Source: Pseudobdellovibrionaceae bacterium (GTDB taxonomy: Bacteria; Bdellovibrionota; Bdellovibrionia; Bdellovibrionales; UBA1609). From it: a DNA stretch of 64,000 nucleotides. The number at the start of each line of letters is the position of its first letter. Position 1 is the first letter of the stretch. The translations under genes were made by a program, and so were the position numbers. Of the stretch, positions 37,397-46,261 are shown piece by piece. The stretch is taken from assembly GCA_020635055.1 (NCBI GenBank), contig JACKAN010000001.1, positions 124,001 to 188,000 on the forward strand, in the 5' to 3' direction. The notes under the pieces are model-generated. The model ran no database searches, had not been told where the DNA came from, and saw only the letters and a list, made by a program, of their open reading frames with translations.

Positions 37397-37677
37397 GAGA
37401 TCTTTCCGAGAATAAGAAGTTTAGCATTAAGCTGACTAGGCAAGAATAAAAATCTAATAAAACGTTGAATAAAGTAGTTACCTAATGATCTCCTGATCCA
37501 AAAAAGAACAAGCGCAAAAATTATGGTAATTAAAAGAACTAAAAATCGATTGATCTCTAAAAAATAACCTATCTCTCCGCCACCGACAAAAATAAAACAA
37601 AATAGTGTTAATTCAAAAAGATTAAAGCTAAGAATTTGAAAAGGTTTGTCTAGATTCCTATATACAATACTACGCAT
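37393..37677 (-). CDS. TraL/VirB3-like inner-membrane protein
   Basis: 94 residues. The start YRNLDKPFQILSFNLFELTLFC matches the pattern of TraL (Arg-x-Leu-Asn/Asp-Lys-Pro followed by a membrane helix), and two hydrophobic helices follow (FVGGGEIGYFLE; FLVLLITIIFALVLFWI). VirB3/TraL always pairs with the VirB4/TraC ATPase, and here it precedes it with a 4-bp overlap. Acts in the inner-membrane complex. Confidence 0.8.
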   Translation of the reverse strand: MRSIVYRNLDKPFQILSFNLFELTLFCFIFVGGGEIGYFLEINRFLVLLITIIFALVLFWIRRSLGNYFIQRFIRFLFLPSQLNAKLLILGKIS

Positions 37678-37723
37678 TTATTCCTTTTGAGTTTCTTTTT
37701 CAATTAGTTTTGCTTTAATAATA

Positions 37724-38014
37724 TTAATTAAAAAAATTAATAATCATGTATGCTGAGTTAACAACAACAAGACCGACGATGCCATATATCAATCTAGAAA
37801 CTCCAGAGCCTTCGCCCTTAGCAATTAAAAATCCTGACCATGCAACAAAGCCAACAATTAGAATGTTAATGATTCTTACTAAATTAGAAATAGTAACATT
37901 AATGCGTCCTTCGAGACCACTTTGTGCAAATGCTTCAAATGAAAAGCAAAAGAAAATAAAACCTAGTACAAAAATTGAAAAACATAAGGAAAAATATTTA
38001 AATTTATTATTCAT
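37724..38014 (-). CDS. VirB2/TrbC-like pilin subunit
   Basis: 96 residues, first gene of the T4SS operon. A long signal sequence (FSLCFSIFVLGFIFFCFSFEAFAQ) ends at about residue 31. The mature ~65-residue protein has two hydrophobic helices (LVRIINILIVGFVAWSGFLI and RLIYGIVGLVVVNSAYMII) separated by a short polar loop KGEGSG, which is the layout of VirB2/TrbC pilins. It would polymerise into the extracellular or periplasmic pilus. Distance to traL-like is 46 bp. The 265 bp upstream presumably hold the operon promoter. Confidence 0.82.
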   Translation of the reverse strand: MNNKFKYFSLCFSIFVLGFIFFCFSFEAFAQSGLEGRINVTISNLVRIINILIVGFVAWSGFLIAKGEGSGVSRLIYGIVGLVVVNSAYMIINFFN

Positions 38015-38279
38015 ACTTGCGTTATACCCCTGATCAAAAAACTGTCAAGATTAGCTCTTGGCTAGAAGTGGTTCAAAAGATATGATTTTTCTTTAAGAGT
38101 GTTTTCATATGTCATATGTACGAATCAAGAATAGCTTTATTAAGATTTCTACAATTTAAATAAAAAATAAAACTACAATATTTTTAAGTATATTTGTTTT
38201 TCAATTATAAATTATTCTTAAAATAAAAACTGCAATTTTTAACTTTAATAGTTTCTATATCTGAAAGATGGGACTACAA

Positions 38280-38969
38280 TTAGAGCTTATGATTCAACTT
38301 TATTTTAGTATCATTACTCTCACTAGCACTAAAATATGATTCAAGAATAGGGCTAATTAAAAGAGTCATCCAAAGCTTAATTTCATGCTCTAACATTTCA
38401 GCCTCTGTATTTGCATTTCGACCAAAAATTTCTGCAATCTCCAAGCTGGGCATAAACATCGATAATACAAAAAGATCGGGCACGGCTATAATCTTTATAT
38501 CTAATTTATTTAGCTGGTTTCTAATAACCTGACCCTTAATAATATGTTGATCACTCAAATCTATATTTAAAGTGCCAGCTCGTTGGCCTTTCCAGTTTAG
38601 CTTGATGTAAAAATCAAAAATCTGCGATTTTTTGGTTTCTTCAGCTTTGACCGAAGTTGCCAGCTGCTCTAATCGGACCTCTAAAAAGCGACCTTGTTTT
38701 TCATTAATGGAGTTGAGCTTCAAGGCTCCAGAGGTGTCGTTTTCTGGCAAAACATTGCGTAAAAAGTCATGTATGTAGTACTTAACATATGTCTGCCCAG
38801 AGTCATCGGCCAGTTCACAAAGCATCTGTCCCTTTGGAATTGGAGATTCCATATATTGTAATATACCTACACAGTCCTCAGCTTTAAGCAGGTGAGGGGA
38901 GGGGGTAATAATCAAATAAAAAAAGGTAAAATATAAAATATGTGTTTGAAACTTTACACTCAATCTCAT
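38280..38969 (-). CDS. Exported protein of unknown function
   Basis: 229 residues from the ATG at 38969, giving the signal peptide HILYFTFFYLIITPSPHLLKA. An alternative ATG (39089) would add 40 residues and overlap the upstream gene by 59 bp; I prefer the shorter form. The mature protein has two cysteines near the N-terminus (DCVGILQY, MLCELADDSGQTY), then beta-rich sequence (FYIKLNWKGQRAGTLNIDL) and an acidic helical C-terminus. No family recognised. It follows the DUF2914 gene in the same direction. Confidence 0.6.
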   Translation of the reverse strand: MRLSVKFQTHILYFTFFYLIITPSPHLLKAEDCVGILQYMESPIPKGQMLCELADDSGQTYVKYYIHDFLRNVLPENDTSGALKLNSINEKQGRFLEVRLEQLATSVKAEETKKSQIFDFYIKLNWKGQRAGTLNIDLSDQHIIKGQVIRNQLNKLDIKIIAVPDLFVLSMFMPSLEIAEIFGRNANTEAEMLEHEIKLWMTLLISPILESYFSASESNDTKIKLNHKL

Positions 38970-39030
38970 AATCGTATATATAGCAAAATAGATGCCTAAA
39001 GGCAAAGCCAGCTTTTTTAAATTATTTAGG

Positions 39031-40110
39031 TTACTGGTAGTGATAGTTGTATTCTGAGGGTTCAATATCTTTATTTTCAACAATTTCAAAGTTAATTCTG
39101 CTAAGTTCTCTGCCGTCCTCAGTTTCTAATTTCACGCGCCAATCCGCTGGAAAAAAATTGGCTTTTACAGCATAAGCACGAAAGCCATGAAGCCGCCCAC
39201 CATTAATTTTCATTGCCACTCGATCTTTACTTTCCCACTGGCCTTGTTCATAGGCCTGCCAATGGAAAATAATTTTTTCAGAAATAGCACTAGGAGCAAA
39301 TATTCTTACAAAACAATAAACTTTGTCCCCTTCTTTGGCATTAAAAGTTTGGTCACCATTTTGCCAAAATCTCCACCAGCCTCTGGTATATCCTAATTGA
39401 TAGCGGTCATCAGTTTTGTCTATGCTATGATAAATCCCCATATATTTTGTGGCTAAGGGAACAGGAGGCAGGATTCTTCCAACATACAAGACAATTAAAA
39501 TTAATGCCATTGAGACGCCCGGTAAAACCAACTGCTTTAGTGTTTTTTCCTTACTCACTCCACGTTTAACAATATCAAAATAATTAAGAGCTAATATTAA
39601 TCCAGAAACAATCAATGCAGCATAAAATGCGAGACTACTTACTGAGCCGGAGAGAAGTGGTAATAAAAACATAAAAAAAGAAAAAAGGCATATTGAATAC
39701 AGTAAGTACTTAAAAAATAAGCCCTTATTTTGTAAAGCGGGTGTTTCATTTAACACTAATACGGCAAACATAAAGAACAAGAAAAAGAAAGACACTGAAA
39801 AAGAAGAACTAACAAAATAAAAAAGAGTGTAAACGCTAAGTAAACCACCCAATAGAAAATGAATGATTTCGTTTTGATACTTCCATATTTTTTTCATTTT
39901 TTCAGGAGCCACCCATAGCCCCTCATGTTGTAAAAAAGAAAATCTTAAAATAAATCCGGCAAAACTAATATAAAGACACTGCTGAATTAGTGACAAAAGA
40001 TTATCTACTTCATCCAGGGTGATGATATCAAATAAAAATCCACAAACAAAAAAAACCGCAGGCGAATATTTCTTAAACTTTTCGTTCTTTAAAATATCTA
40101 ATTTAACCAT
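39031..40110 (-). CDS. DUF2914 membrane protein
   Basis: 359 residues. Seven or so transmembrane helices occupy residues 15-215 (for example FLLGGLLSVYTLFYFV, FFFLFFMFAVLVLN, LLYSICLFSFFMFLLPLL). The C-terminal ~130 residues form the soluble DUF2914 domain: GDKVYCFVRIFAPSAISEK, then FHWQAYEQGQW, MKINGGRLHGFRAYA, and WRVKLETEDGRELSRINF, with the characteristic Trp-rich, beta-sandwich-like pattern. The domain's role is unknown; it probably faces the periplasm. Divergent from the CBS gene. Confidence 0.85.
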   Translation of the reverse strand: MVKLDILKNEKFKKYSPAVFFVCGFLFDIITLDEVDNLLSLIQQCLYISFAGFILRFSFLQHEGLWVAPEKMKKIWKYQNEIIHFLLGGLLSVYTLFYFVSSSFSVSFFFLFFMFAVLVLNETPALQNKGLFFKYLLYSICLFSFFMFLLPLLSGSVSSLAFYAALIVSGLILALNYFDIVKRGVSKEKTLKQLVLPGVSMALILIVLYVGRILPPVPLATKYMGIYHSIDKTDDRYQLGYTRGWWRFWQNGDQTFNAKEGDKVYCFVRIFAPSAISEKIIFHWQAYEQGQWESKDRVAMKINGGRLHGFRAYAVKANFFPADWRVKLETEDGRELSRINFEIVENKDIEPSEYNYHYQ

Positions 40111-40234
40111 AACATAAGTTTAATTTATTAATTTTATTAGACAAGAAGTTTAATATATCAACAAGATTTAAATCTTATTACGTGGTTAGTATCACAAATC
40201 TGGTCAGTATAAGAATTCAAACAAGGAAATAAAA

Positions 40235-40699
40235 ATGGGATTAAGTAAAATTATGCAAGACAAAATAATTAAAATCACTCACAACTCATCTGTGACGAAG
40301 TTGGCAGAGATGATGAAAGAAAGTCATGTAGGTTGTGTTTTAGTTGTTGAAAAAATAGATTCTAGTCTTCCAATTGGTTTAGTAACGGACAGAGATATTG
40401 TAATCAAAGTAGTAGCTAATAATATAGACCCAGAAACTATCACCGTTGAAAACATAATGACACGACAGGTAAAATATTTAAATTATAAGGCAGAAATTCA
40501 TGAGGCGATTCAGCTAATGAAAGACGAAGGCATTCGACGTCTACCTTTAGTTGACGACTCAGGTTCTTTAGTCGGTATTGTCACTGTGGACGACTTGATT
40601 CATGAATTTAGCGAAGATTTAGAAGACCTCAGTGAAATTATCGAAAAGGAAATTAAAAATGAGTCCAAAGAGAAAATTCATTCAAGGCGTTTACAATAG
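40235..40699 (+). CDS. CBS-domain protein
   Basis: 154 residues formed by two CBS motifs and nothing else. The first runs about residues 8-65 (SSVTKLAEMMKESHVGCVLV, then PIGLVTDRDIVIKV), the second about 72-130 (MTRQVKYLNYKAEIHEA, GIRRLPLVDDSGSLVGIVT). An acidic helical tail follows. Such Bateman modules bind adenine nucleotides and act as energy sensors for partner proteins. A CAAGGAAA ribosome-binding sequence precedes the ATG. It is followed 23 bp later by a DksA-like gene, so the two may be an operon for stress or growth-state response. Confidence 0.93.
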   Translation: MGLSKIMQDKIIKITHNSSVTKLAEMMKESHVGCVLVVEKIDSSLPIGLVTDRDIVIKVVANNIDPETITVENIMTRQVKYLNYKAEIHEAIQLMKDEGIRRLPLVDDSGSLVGIVTVDDLIHEFSEDLEDLSEIIEKEIKNESKEKIHSRRLQ

Positions 40700-40722
40700 T
40701 CTTTAACTCAAGGAGAAAATTC

Positions 40723-41193
40723 ATGTCAAATTATGCTCAGTTGAGGTTCTCACCAAATCAATTAGTTAATTTTCGTCTAATCTTAGATGCCAAGAAACAA
40801 TTTTTAATTCAATTAGAAGAAAAGCAAAAGGAATACTCCATTTCTTTAGCAAAGTCTGAAATTATAAAAAAACAAAATTTGAAGCCTAAAAATATATCTG
40901 ACAACGCCACCATAGATCAATTCCAGGAATTGGCGATTCAGCTTTCTGAAAATGAGACATTAAAACTTAATGAAGTTGAACAAGCGCTTCAACGCCTAGA
41001 TGATGGAACTTATGGTCAATGCTTAGAGTGCGAAGAAGACATTCACTGGCAAAGACTTATAGCTGTACCGGAGACAGCTTTTTGCAAGGAATGTAAAAGT
41101 GTATTAGAAAGGGAAAGTTTACGTTATAAAAAGCCACATCAAGATGAAAAGGCCCCGTCATTTGCACCATTAATTCCTGGATATCCAGACTAA
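40723..41193 (+). CDS. DksA/TraR-type zinc-finger protein
   Basis: 156 residues. A long N-terminal helical hairpin (about 1-85) leads to LQRLDDGTYGQCLECEEDI, then IHWQRLIAVPETAFCKECK: the C4 zinc finger of the DksA/TraR family (CxxC...CxxC). DksA-like proteins bind in the secondary channel of RNA polymerase and modulate transcription with ppGpp. The acidic tip residues of the hairpin are not obvious here, so it may be a general DksA-family regulator rather than a true DksA. AAGGAG lies 7 bp upstream of the ATG. Confidence 0.88.
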   Translation: MSNYAQLRFSPNQLVNFRLILDAKKQFLIQLEEKQKEYSISLAKSEIIKKQNLKPKNISDNATIDQFQELAIQLSENETLKLNEVEQALQRLDDGTYGQCLECEEDIHWQRLIAVPETAFCKECKSVLERESLRYKKPHQDEKAPSFAPLIPGYPD

Positions 41194-41203
41194 ATAATTT
41201 CAG

Positions 41204-42328
41204 TCAGTTCATTTTTATTTTTAATATTTCTTGGAAAGCATATAAATCATTTTGGAGTTGAACTTTTTCTGGGTGTGAAAATAGAGCATATCCATGATCT
41301 TGGCCTACACCTAGTCTTTGAAACACTTCTTGATTCACTTTTAGTTTTAATTTCAATTTCTTTAAACTACTAAGAGCTTCTACCTCCTTTATTCCGGAGA
41401 TTTCAACAACTCTTCCAGGCGGAGGATGAATAACCATCGAAGCCGCATAATTTACAAAGTTAATTTTTGGAAAGGCATTTATGTTCAATTCAATTTTTAC
41501 GAAAAGTTCCCAAAAATTTACATCATAAGCCAATTTCATGGCCTCCATAATATAACCACCAGGAGGTCGAATAGCGATTTCACCAAAAAGTATTTTTTTT
41601 GGAGTTTTGTAGAACTCTAAATGAGTCATTCCCCACTGTATATTTAATGCTTCTATGACCTTCTTATTTAATTCTAACACTTGATTTTTAAATTCACTTT
41701 CATAGTGGCCAGGAACTAAGTTGCAATGACCTATTTGTAGATATTCTGTTATATTAGTGAATTGTATTTTTCCATTGGAGATAAAAGATTCTACACTGCC
41801 CTCACTGCCATGTATGGCCTTTTCAAAAATAAAATCTTTGGATTTTACAGTGTCAATTTCCGATTCACATCTTATAAATTTTAATCCTCTTCCACCTGAA
41901 CTCTTGCGAGGTTTAGCTACAAGAGGTTTGCCAAGACGATCTAGAATATGCGCCGGATTCAACTCTGTGGACGCACTCATATATTCTGTCATGTTGATAT
42001 TTTTATCTTGTAAAAACTCTTTCATTTTTAGTTTGTCAGTGCAACGAATGATGAGTGAAAGTGGATTCCTGCGAGCTTCTAACCATAACCTGGCTTTAGT
42101 TGCTGGTATTACAGCTTCTTCAGTTCCAGCAATCACATGAGTGATAGGGGCTTGTGATTCCAATGCTTTTTTAAGTTCTTCTTTTGTTTTTGGGAAAGGG
42201 GCTTCAATAATTTTAAGGGCTTTTAATGGAGATTTAATTCGCTTAATACTCCACACCAAAAATGGAATGTTCATTTCTGTAAGTACTTTTGAAATGCCTT
42301 GGCGATGCCCTAAAAGTAAAACCAACAC
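41204..42328 (-). CDS. ATP-grasp ligase
   Basis: 374 residues from the GTG at 42328, which lies 7 bp after the preceding stop and has AAGAAGG upstream; a TTG 12 codons earlier is the alternative. ATP-grasp features: Rossmann-like N-terminus, TDKLKMKEFLQDKNI, the first Lys and glycine loop in KPLVAKPRKSSGGRGLKF, the acidic strand GSEGSVESFISNG, and the metal-binding HLEFY ... FGEIAIRPPGGY. It resembles carboxylate-amine ligases that act on small peptides or amino acids; the substrate cannot be read from the sequence. It is paired with a QEGLA peptidase gene, a combination also seen in other bacteria. Confidence 0.85.
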   Translation of the reverse strand: MLVLLLGHRQGISKVLTEMNIPFLVWSIKRIKSPLKALKIIEAPFPKTKEELKKALESQAPITHVIAGTEEAVIPATKARLWLEARRNPLSLIIRCTDKLKMKEFLQDKNINMTEYMSASTELNPAHILDRLGKPLVAKPRKSSGGRGLKFIRCESEIDTVKSKDFIFEKAIHGSEGSVESFISNGKIQFTNITEYLQIGHCNLVPGHYESEFKNQVLELNKKVIEALNIQWGMTHLEFYKTPKKILFGEIAIRPPGGYIMEAMKLAYDVNFWELFVKIELNINAFPKINFVNYAASMVIHPPPGRVVEISGIKEVEALSSLKKLKLKLKVNQEVFQRLGVGQDHGYALFSHPEKVQLQNDLYAFQEILKIKMN

Positions 42329-42335
42329 ACAGTTA

Positions 42336-43571
42336 CTATACCTTCTTGTAGTTTTGATCTGCAAGGTGAATGGGTATAATATTGGCCAGCAGCGAAAAAC
42401 TTAAAGAACCTGCCAAGCCCTCTTTTTTTGCGTACCAAGCAGGCAGATATTTAGGGGGAGCTATTAGATTATTTTTATAAGAGTCTTCTAATTTAAAGAT
42501 ATCTTCTAAACTCAAGCGACCACAAAATAAGAGATGGCTTAACTCCATGCGATTATGGGTCATTGCCCATTGAAATAAATTGTGAATATTGATTAATCCA
42601 TCCAGATAAACACAGTCTTTTGTGAATATAATTTTTTTATCTGGGAATCCACCCCTGAATATTCGATGAGAAGCAGCATAGCTTTCTTTTGGCGATTGAT
42701 TTTTGCTAATAAAATACTTAAAAACTTCAACAAAATTGGCCCCTTTTATGGCCATATCAATGGCTAATACACGGAGTGCTAACCTTTTTAAACGATAAAT
42801 ATCTATGGACCCAGTAATAACTTCGGCAAAAGTGGCTAAACCTTCTTGCGTTTTTAGGGTGCGCGGCGAGCCACGACCCATACTTTTTAAAATAGGTTGT
42901 GCTTCGCCATTCAAGGCTGTCAATGAGTGAGTCATCACTTCATGATAAAAAAGCTGTTTAAAATCATAATGAGAAAAATTGGTACCCTGCCGTAGCTTTA
43001 TTGTTCTTGCCGTGGCCGTAGCTTTTGCAGACAAACCCTCGGTGATTACAATTTCTGGTCCATTTTCCTTAAACACACCTTGGACTCTTCTTTCCATATA
43101 TTTTTTAATATCAATGGCTTGAATATTGTTTTCGGGGTCTTGAATGTAGGGGTGGTCAAATTCATCAGCCAAGGCAACTAACTTCAATGCAGCGTCAACG
43201 CTATTAATGTTAGTGTTTGGTAGAAAATCGTAGGGGGTTCCATAAATCTGTTTAGAAATATCAGTAAAATTATTTGTTCCAATTGAGCGGTTTAAATCTA
43301 TGGCCAAAAGGTAACTTTCAATGGTTTTTTTTGTAAACTCCTCTAAGGGATGATTTGCCGAAAAGGAAGACAGTAATTTTTTGAGTTGAACTTCTTGGTC
43401 TTGGTAATAAACAGGAGTGTACTCGACTTTTGGCAATACCCATTGGCCTTTCGCATAGGCTTGTAAAAACTCTAGCTCAACTCTCATGGGCCAGGAGACA
43501 TTTCCAAGAATACTGATCTTTGCTGAAATATCATAAATCTTTTGGTTGATCTCTTCTAGACTTTTGAACAT
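42336..43571 (-). CDS. QEGLA-motif (DUF1704) peptidase-like protein
   Basis: 411 residues. The diagnostic motifs of the 'flavohemoglobin expression-modulating QEGLA' family are present: YHEVMTHSLTALNGEAQP (zinc-binding HExxTH), and TQEGLATFAEV about 25 residues later, with SYAASHRIFRGG further on. The family is related to the tyrosine carboxypeptidases that act on tubulin tails (MATCAP), so a metallo-carboxypeptidase role is likely; the bacterial substrate is unknown. The gene precedes an ATP-grasp ligase by 7 bp. A ligase next to a peptidase suggests addition and removal of an amino acid on a peptide or protein. Confidence 0.88.
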   Translation of the reverse strand: MFKSLEEINQKIYDISAKISILGNVSWPMRVELEFLQAYAKGQWVLPKVEYTPVYYQDQEVQLKKLLSSFSANHPLEEFTKKTIESYLLAIDLNRSIGTNNFTDISKQIYGTPYDFLPNTNINSVDAALKLVALADEFDHPYIQDPENNIQAIDIKKYMERRVQGVFKENGPEIVITEGLSAKATATARTIKLRQGTNFSHYDFKQLFYHEVMTHSLTALNGEAQPILKSMGRGSPRTLKTQEGLATFAEVITGSIDIYRLKRLALRVLAIDMAIKGANFVEVFKYFISKNQSPKESYAASHRIFRGGFPDKKIIFTKDCVYLDGLINIHNLFQWAMTHNRMELSHLLFCGRLSLEDIFKLEDSYKNNLIAPPKYLPAWYAKKEGLAGSLSFSLLANIIPIHLADQNYKKV

Positions 43572-43760
43572 AAAAATTAGTATAACTCCTTCAGTTTCTT
43601 CGTCAAATTGAATTAGGGACTTGAGTTTATTCCATAGAATTCGAATTGAAAGTAAAATTGACCAAATAAGTAATTCTATAAAAATAGTTTGAATTAAAGA
43701 CTCTAAATTTTAAAGCTTTCTAAACCGATAGGAAATATATTTTAGTCAAATGAGGTTCGA

Positions 43761-44867
43761 GTGAAACAATGGATGCGAAAATTATTAGACCAATTTGATC
43801 TCGATATGGGATCGGGAGCTCATTTGGGTAGTGAAGAAACTCCTATCAGCGAAGAAAAAGCGACCTTGCTTTACATTATAGATACTCTTAACAAGCATCT
43901 TTTTGAAATTGATAGCCACTCAATTAGAAAAACAAGAGAAAATCTGGATAATTTTGCAAAAGAGATTCTCCAGCCCTCAGCTGAAAAATTAAGTGATGTT
44001 CTTTTTAGATTTCGTCAGTTTTATTCAAAATATCGGATCGATGAAAGTGCGTACTTTGAAAAGACCATTGAAGATTTCAAAACAATTGTTTGGGACTTTG
44101 TAGATCAATTAAGTGAAGATTTGGCTTTTGATATGAAAAATGATCAAACTCTAAATGAAAAACTAATGCAATTAAAAGAAGCTGTAGAGGCAAATTCTAT
44201 CAGTGATCTTAAAAATCAGTCGCGACAATTTATTGATTCCTACATTGATTTTCAATCGCGAAAAGAAAACAGAAATAAAAAGAAAGTGGCTTTTATTGAG
44301 AAAAATTTAACTACTGTTAAGAAAAAACTCGTAGAGGCCAACCATAACTTACATCGTGATCATCTGACCCAAGCCTTCAATAGAAAAAGTTTTGATGAGC
44401 AGATAAATCAAATCTGGAAAATGGCTAATGCAAATAAAAAGCCAGCTTCACTTATGATTTTAGATATAGATCATTTTAAAAAAATTAACGATACTTATGG
44501 GCATGATATGGGAGATTTTGTTTTAGTAGAATGTGTAAAATTATTGCAAGGCTTATATTCCAGAGAAAGTGATTTTGTAGCTCGTATAGGTGGTGAAGAA
44601 TTTGCTATTCTGTTGCCAGATTACCGATTGGAACATGCTGCCGACAAAGCTTTTAAAACCCTAGAACAAGTTAGAAAGGAAGTTTTTGTAAAACATGGAA
44701 TGGAATTGCGATTTACTATCTCTATAGGTGTGGCTCAACTAGGTCAGGAAGAAGATGTGAAGCAATGGATAAAGCGAGCAGATCTGGCTTTGTACGAATC
44801 TAAAAACACAGGGCGCAACAAGCTGACGCTAGCTAAGTATATGAATTCACAGATAAATGTTGCGTAA
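43761..44867 (+). CDS. Diguanylate cyclase (GGDEF domain)
   Basis: 368 residues. The N-terminal ~190 residues are helical without a recognised sensor domain and end in a coiled coil (KKVAFIEKNLTTVKKKLVE). The GGDEF domain starts at HDHLTQAFNRKSFDEQ-like sequence (RDHLTQAFNRKSF) and contains MILDIDHFKKINDTYGHDMGD and the active-site motif RIGGEEF (about residues 277-283). The inhibitory I-site RESD lies five residues before it, as in feedback-controlled enzymes. It should make cyclic di-GMP from GTP. Start is at a GTG with GAGG upstream. Bdellovibrio-type predators use several GGDEF proteins to switch life-cycle stages; a link here is inference. Confidence 0.93.
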   Translation: MKQWMRKLLDQFDLDMGSGAHLGSEETPISEEKATLLYIIDTLNKHLFEIDSHSIRKTRENLDNFAKEILQPSAEKLSDVLFRFRQFYSKYRIDESAYFEKTIEDFKTIVWDFVDQLSEDLAFDMKNDQTLNEKLMQLKEAVEANSISDLKNQSRQFIDSYIDFQSRKENRNKKKVAFIEKNLTTVKKKLVEANHNLHRDHLTQAFNRKSFDEQINQIWKMANANKKPASLMILDIDHFKKINDTYGHDMGDFVLVECVKLLQGLYSRESDFVARIGGEEFAILLPDYRLEHAADKAFKTLEQVRKEVFVKHGMELRFTISIGVAQLGQEEDVKQWIKRADLALYESKNTGRNKLTLAKYMNSQINVA

Positions 44868-45163
44868 AGAGAATCGACAACTGTCAGTATATTGAACTTA
44901 ACAAGTTACTTTTAAACATCTGTATTTTCTAACAAGCAATAATTTTAAAGCTCAACAGTTGATGCCGGAAAGTTTTTTTAAAAAAAAATATTCAATTGTT
45001 AGTTTATAAATTTGAAATCAAAACAATTTTATTTTTAAAAATTTATTCAATTAAATCTAAAAACTTACATTTGTGATGGTGACACACAATCGTGAAATTT
45101 ACTTACAATGAACTTGAAATTAAAGGACATACGGCTGGTTTTAATTTTGCATTTTAATTTTAC

Positions 45164-46213
45164 ATGAAAAACATAATAATATTTTTAGAAATTATATTAT
45201 GGGGAAGTCTCACCTGGGCACAAGTGGATGTTCGACAAGGGAGTTACCAAGAACCTTTTTTAGACTTTATCATAAAAAATGCAGAAATGGATATTCGCCT
45301 ACAACGTAGCTATGCCAGTCGCAGTCTTAATAAAGGATGGTTTGGTTGGGGATGGTGTTCAAATTTAGAAAACAAGTTAGTAGTTAACTCTGAAGATTCA
45401 ATTGTTTATAAGGACTGTGAACTAGAAATGTCTTTTAACAAAAATCAATACAATCAATGGCTGTCTAAAGATTATCCTGAGGCGAAACTTATTAGGATGG
45501 CAACTAAGTATATTTTCTTTGGTGTAAGCGGCGAGAAATTAGAATTTGATCTCCAAGGAAAGATTTTAAAATTTACAGATAGGTCTGCACGATCTCTATC
45601 CTATAAATATGGCAATTCATTGTTTAATAAGGGTTCCTATATATTAATAAGTAGCGGAGAGGGTTTTCAATTAAAATTTCTAAAAAATAATCAGGATTTG
45701 GTAACTGAAGTTAGCTTACATGCACCAAAAGCTTTAGTAATATATAGAGAGCAGGAAATTTTAAGAACCAAATCATGGACTTTTTATTATAAATATCAAG
45801 ATGATAATTTAGTAAAAGTATTGGAAGAGAAAACCAATATTTATAACTATGATTACTCCAACTTAAGAAATTTAACGAAAGTCCTATTAGAAAATGGACA
45901 GCAAAAATTTATTGAATACGATGAGGAAATGGACTGTGTAACTAAGGTTAAGGATTACGAGGGCTGTGTGGAAGAGCTTGCCTATTGGTTAAATCCACTT
46001 TTTCCTAAAGATAATTACAGTACGCATTACAAAAAATCATGTCATGGGAAGTTATTGCTAAGTGGGGTTTATGAATTCACTTATGCTTTACATCCTCTAG
46101 TGGGAAGATACCTCAAAGCTATGGAAGTAAAAACTAAAAATAAAGTCAAAGTTATAAAGTTCAATCCTATTTCTGGACGTCCCATTGAACGAAAGGTTTC
46201 AAATCATTTCTAG
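45164..46213 (+). CDS. RHS-like N-terminal exported protein without toxin core
   Basis: 349 residues with a signal peptide (IIIFLEIILWGSLTWA). The opening DFIIKNAEMDIRLQRSYAS, then RSLNKGWFGWGWCSNLE, is the classical start of RHS/YD-repeat proteins (DUF6531-like). A few YD-like repeats follow (FTDRSARSLSYKYGNS; NIYNYDYSNLRNLTKV). No RHS core, PxxxxDPxG motif or toxin tip exists, so it is a short, self-contained relative of RHS N-terminal domains. It precedes a subtilase gene by 48 bp. It might be a scaffold or inactive remnant; its intact frame suggests use. Confidence 0.75.
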   Translation: MKNIIIFLEIILWGSLTWAQVDVRQGSYQEPFLDFIIKNAEMDIRLQRSYASRSLNKGWFGWGWCSNLENKLVVNSEDSIVYKDCELEMSFNKNQYNQWLSKDYPEAKLIRMATKYIFFGVSGEKLEFDLQGKILKFTDRSARSLSYKYGNSLFNKGSYILISSGEGFQLKFLKNNQDLVTEVSLHAPKALVIYREQEILRTKSWTFYYKYQDDNLVKVLEEKTNIYNYDYSNLRNLTKVLLENGQQKFIEYDEEMDCVTKVKDYEGCVEELAYWLNPLFPKDNYSTHYKKSCHGKLLLSGVYEFTYALHPLVGRYLKAMEVKTKNKVKVIKFNPISGRPIERKVSNHF

Positions 46214-46261
46214 TTAAATTATTTTCAGAGAATACAAACTTTAAATTTAAGGGGGGTAGAA

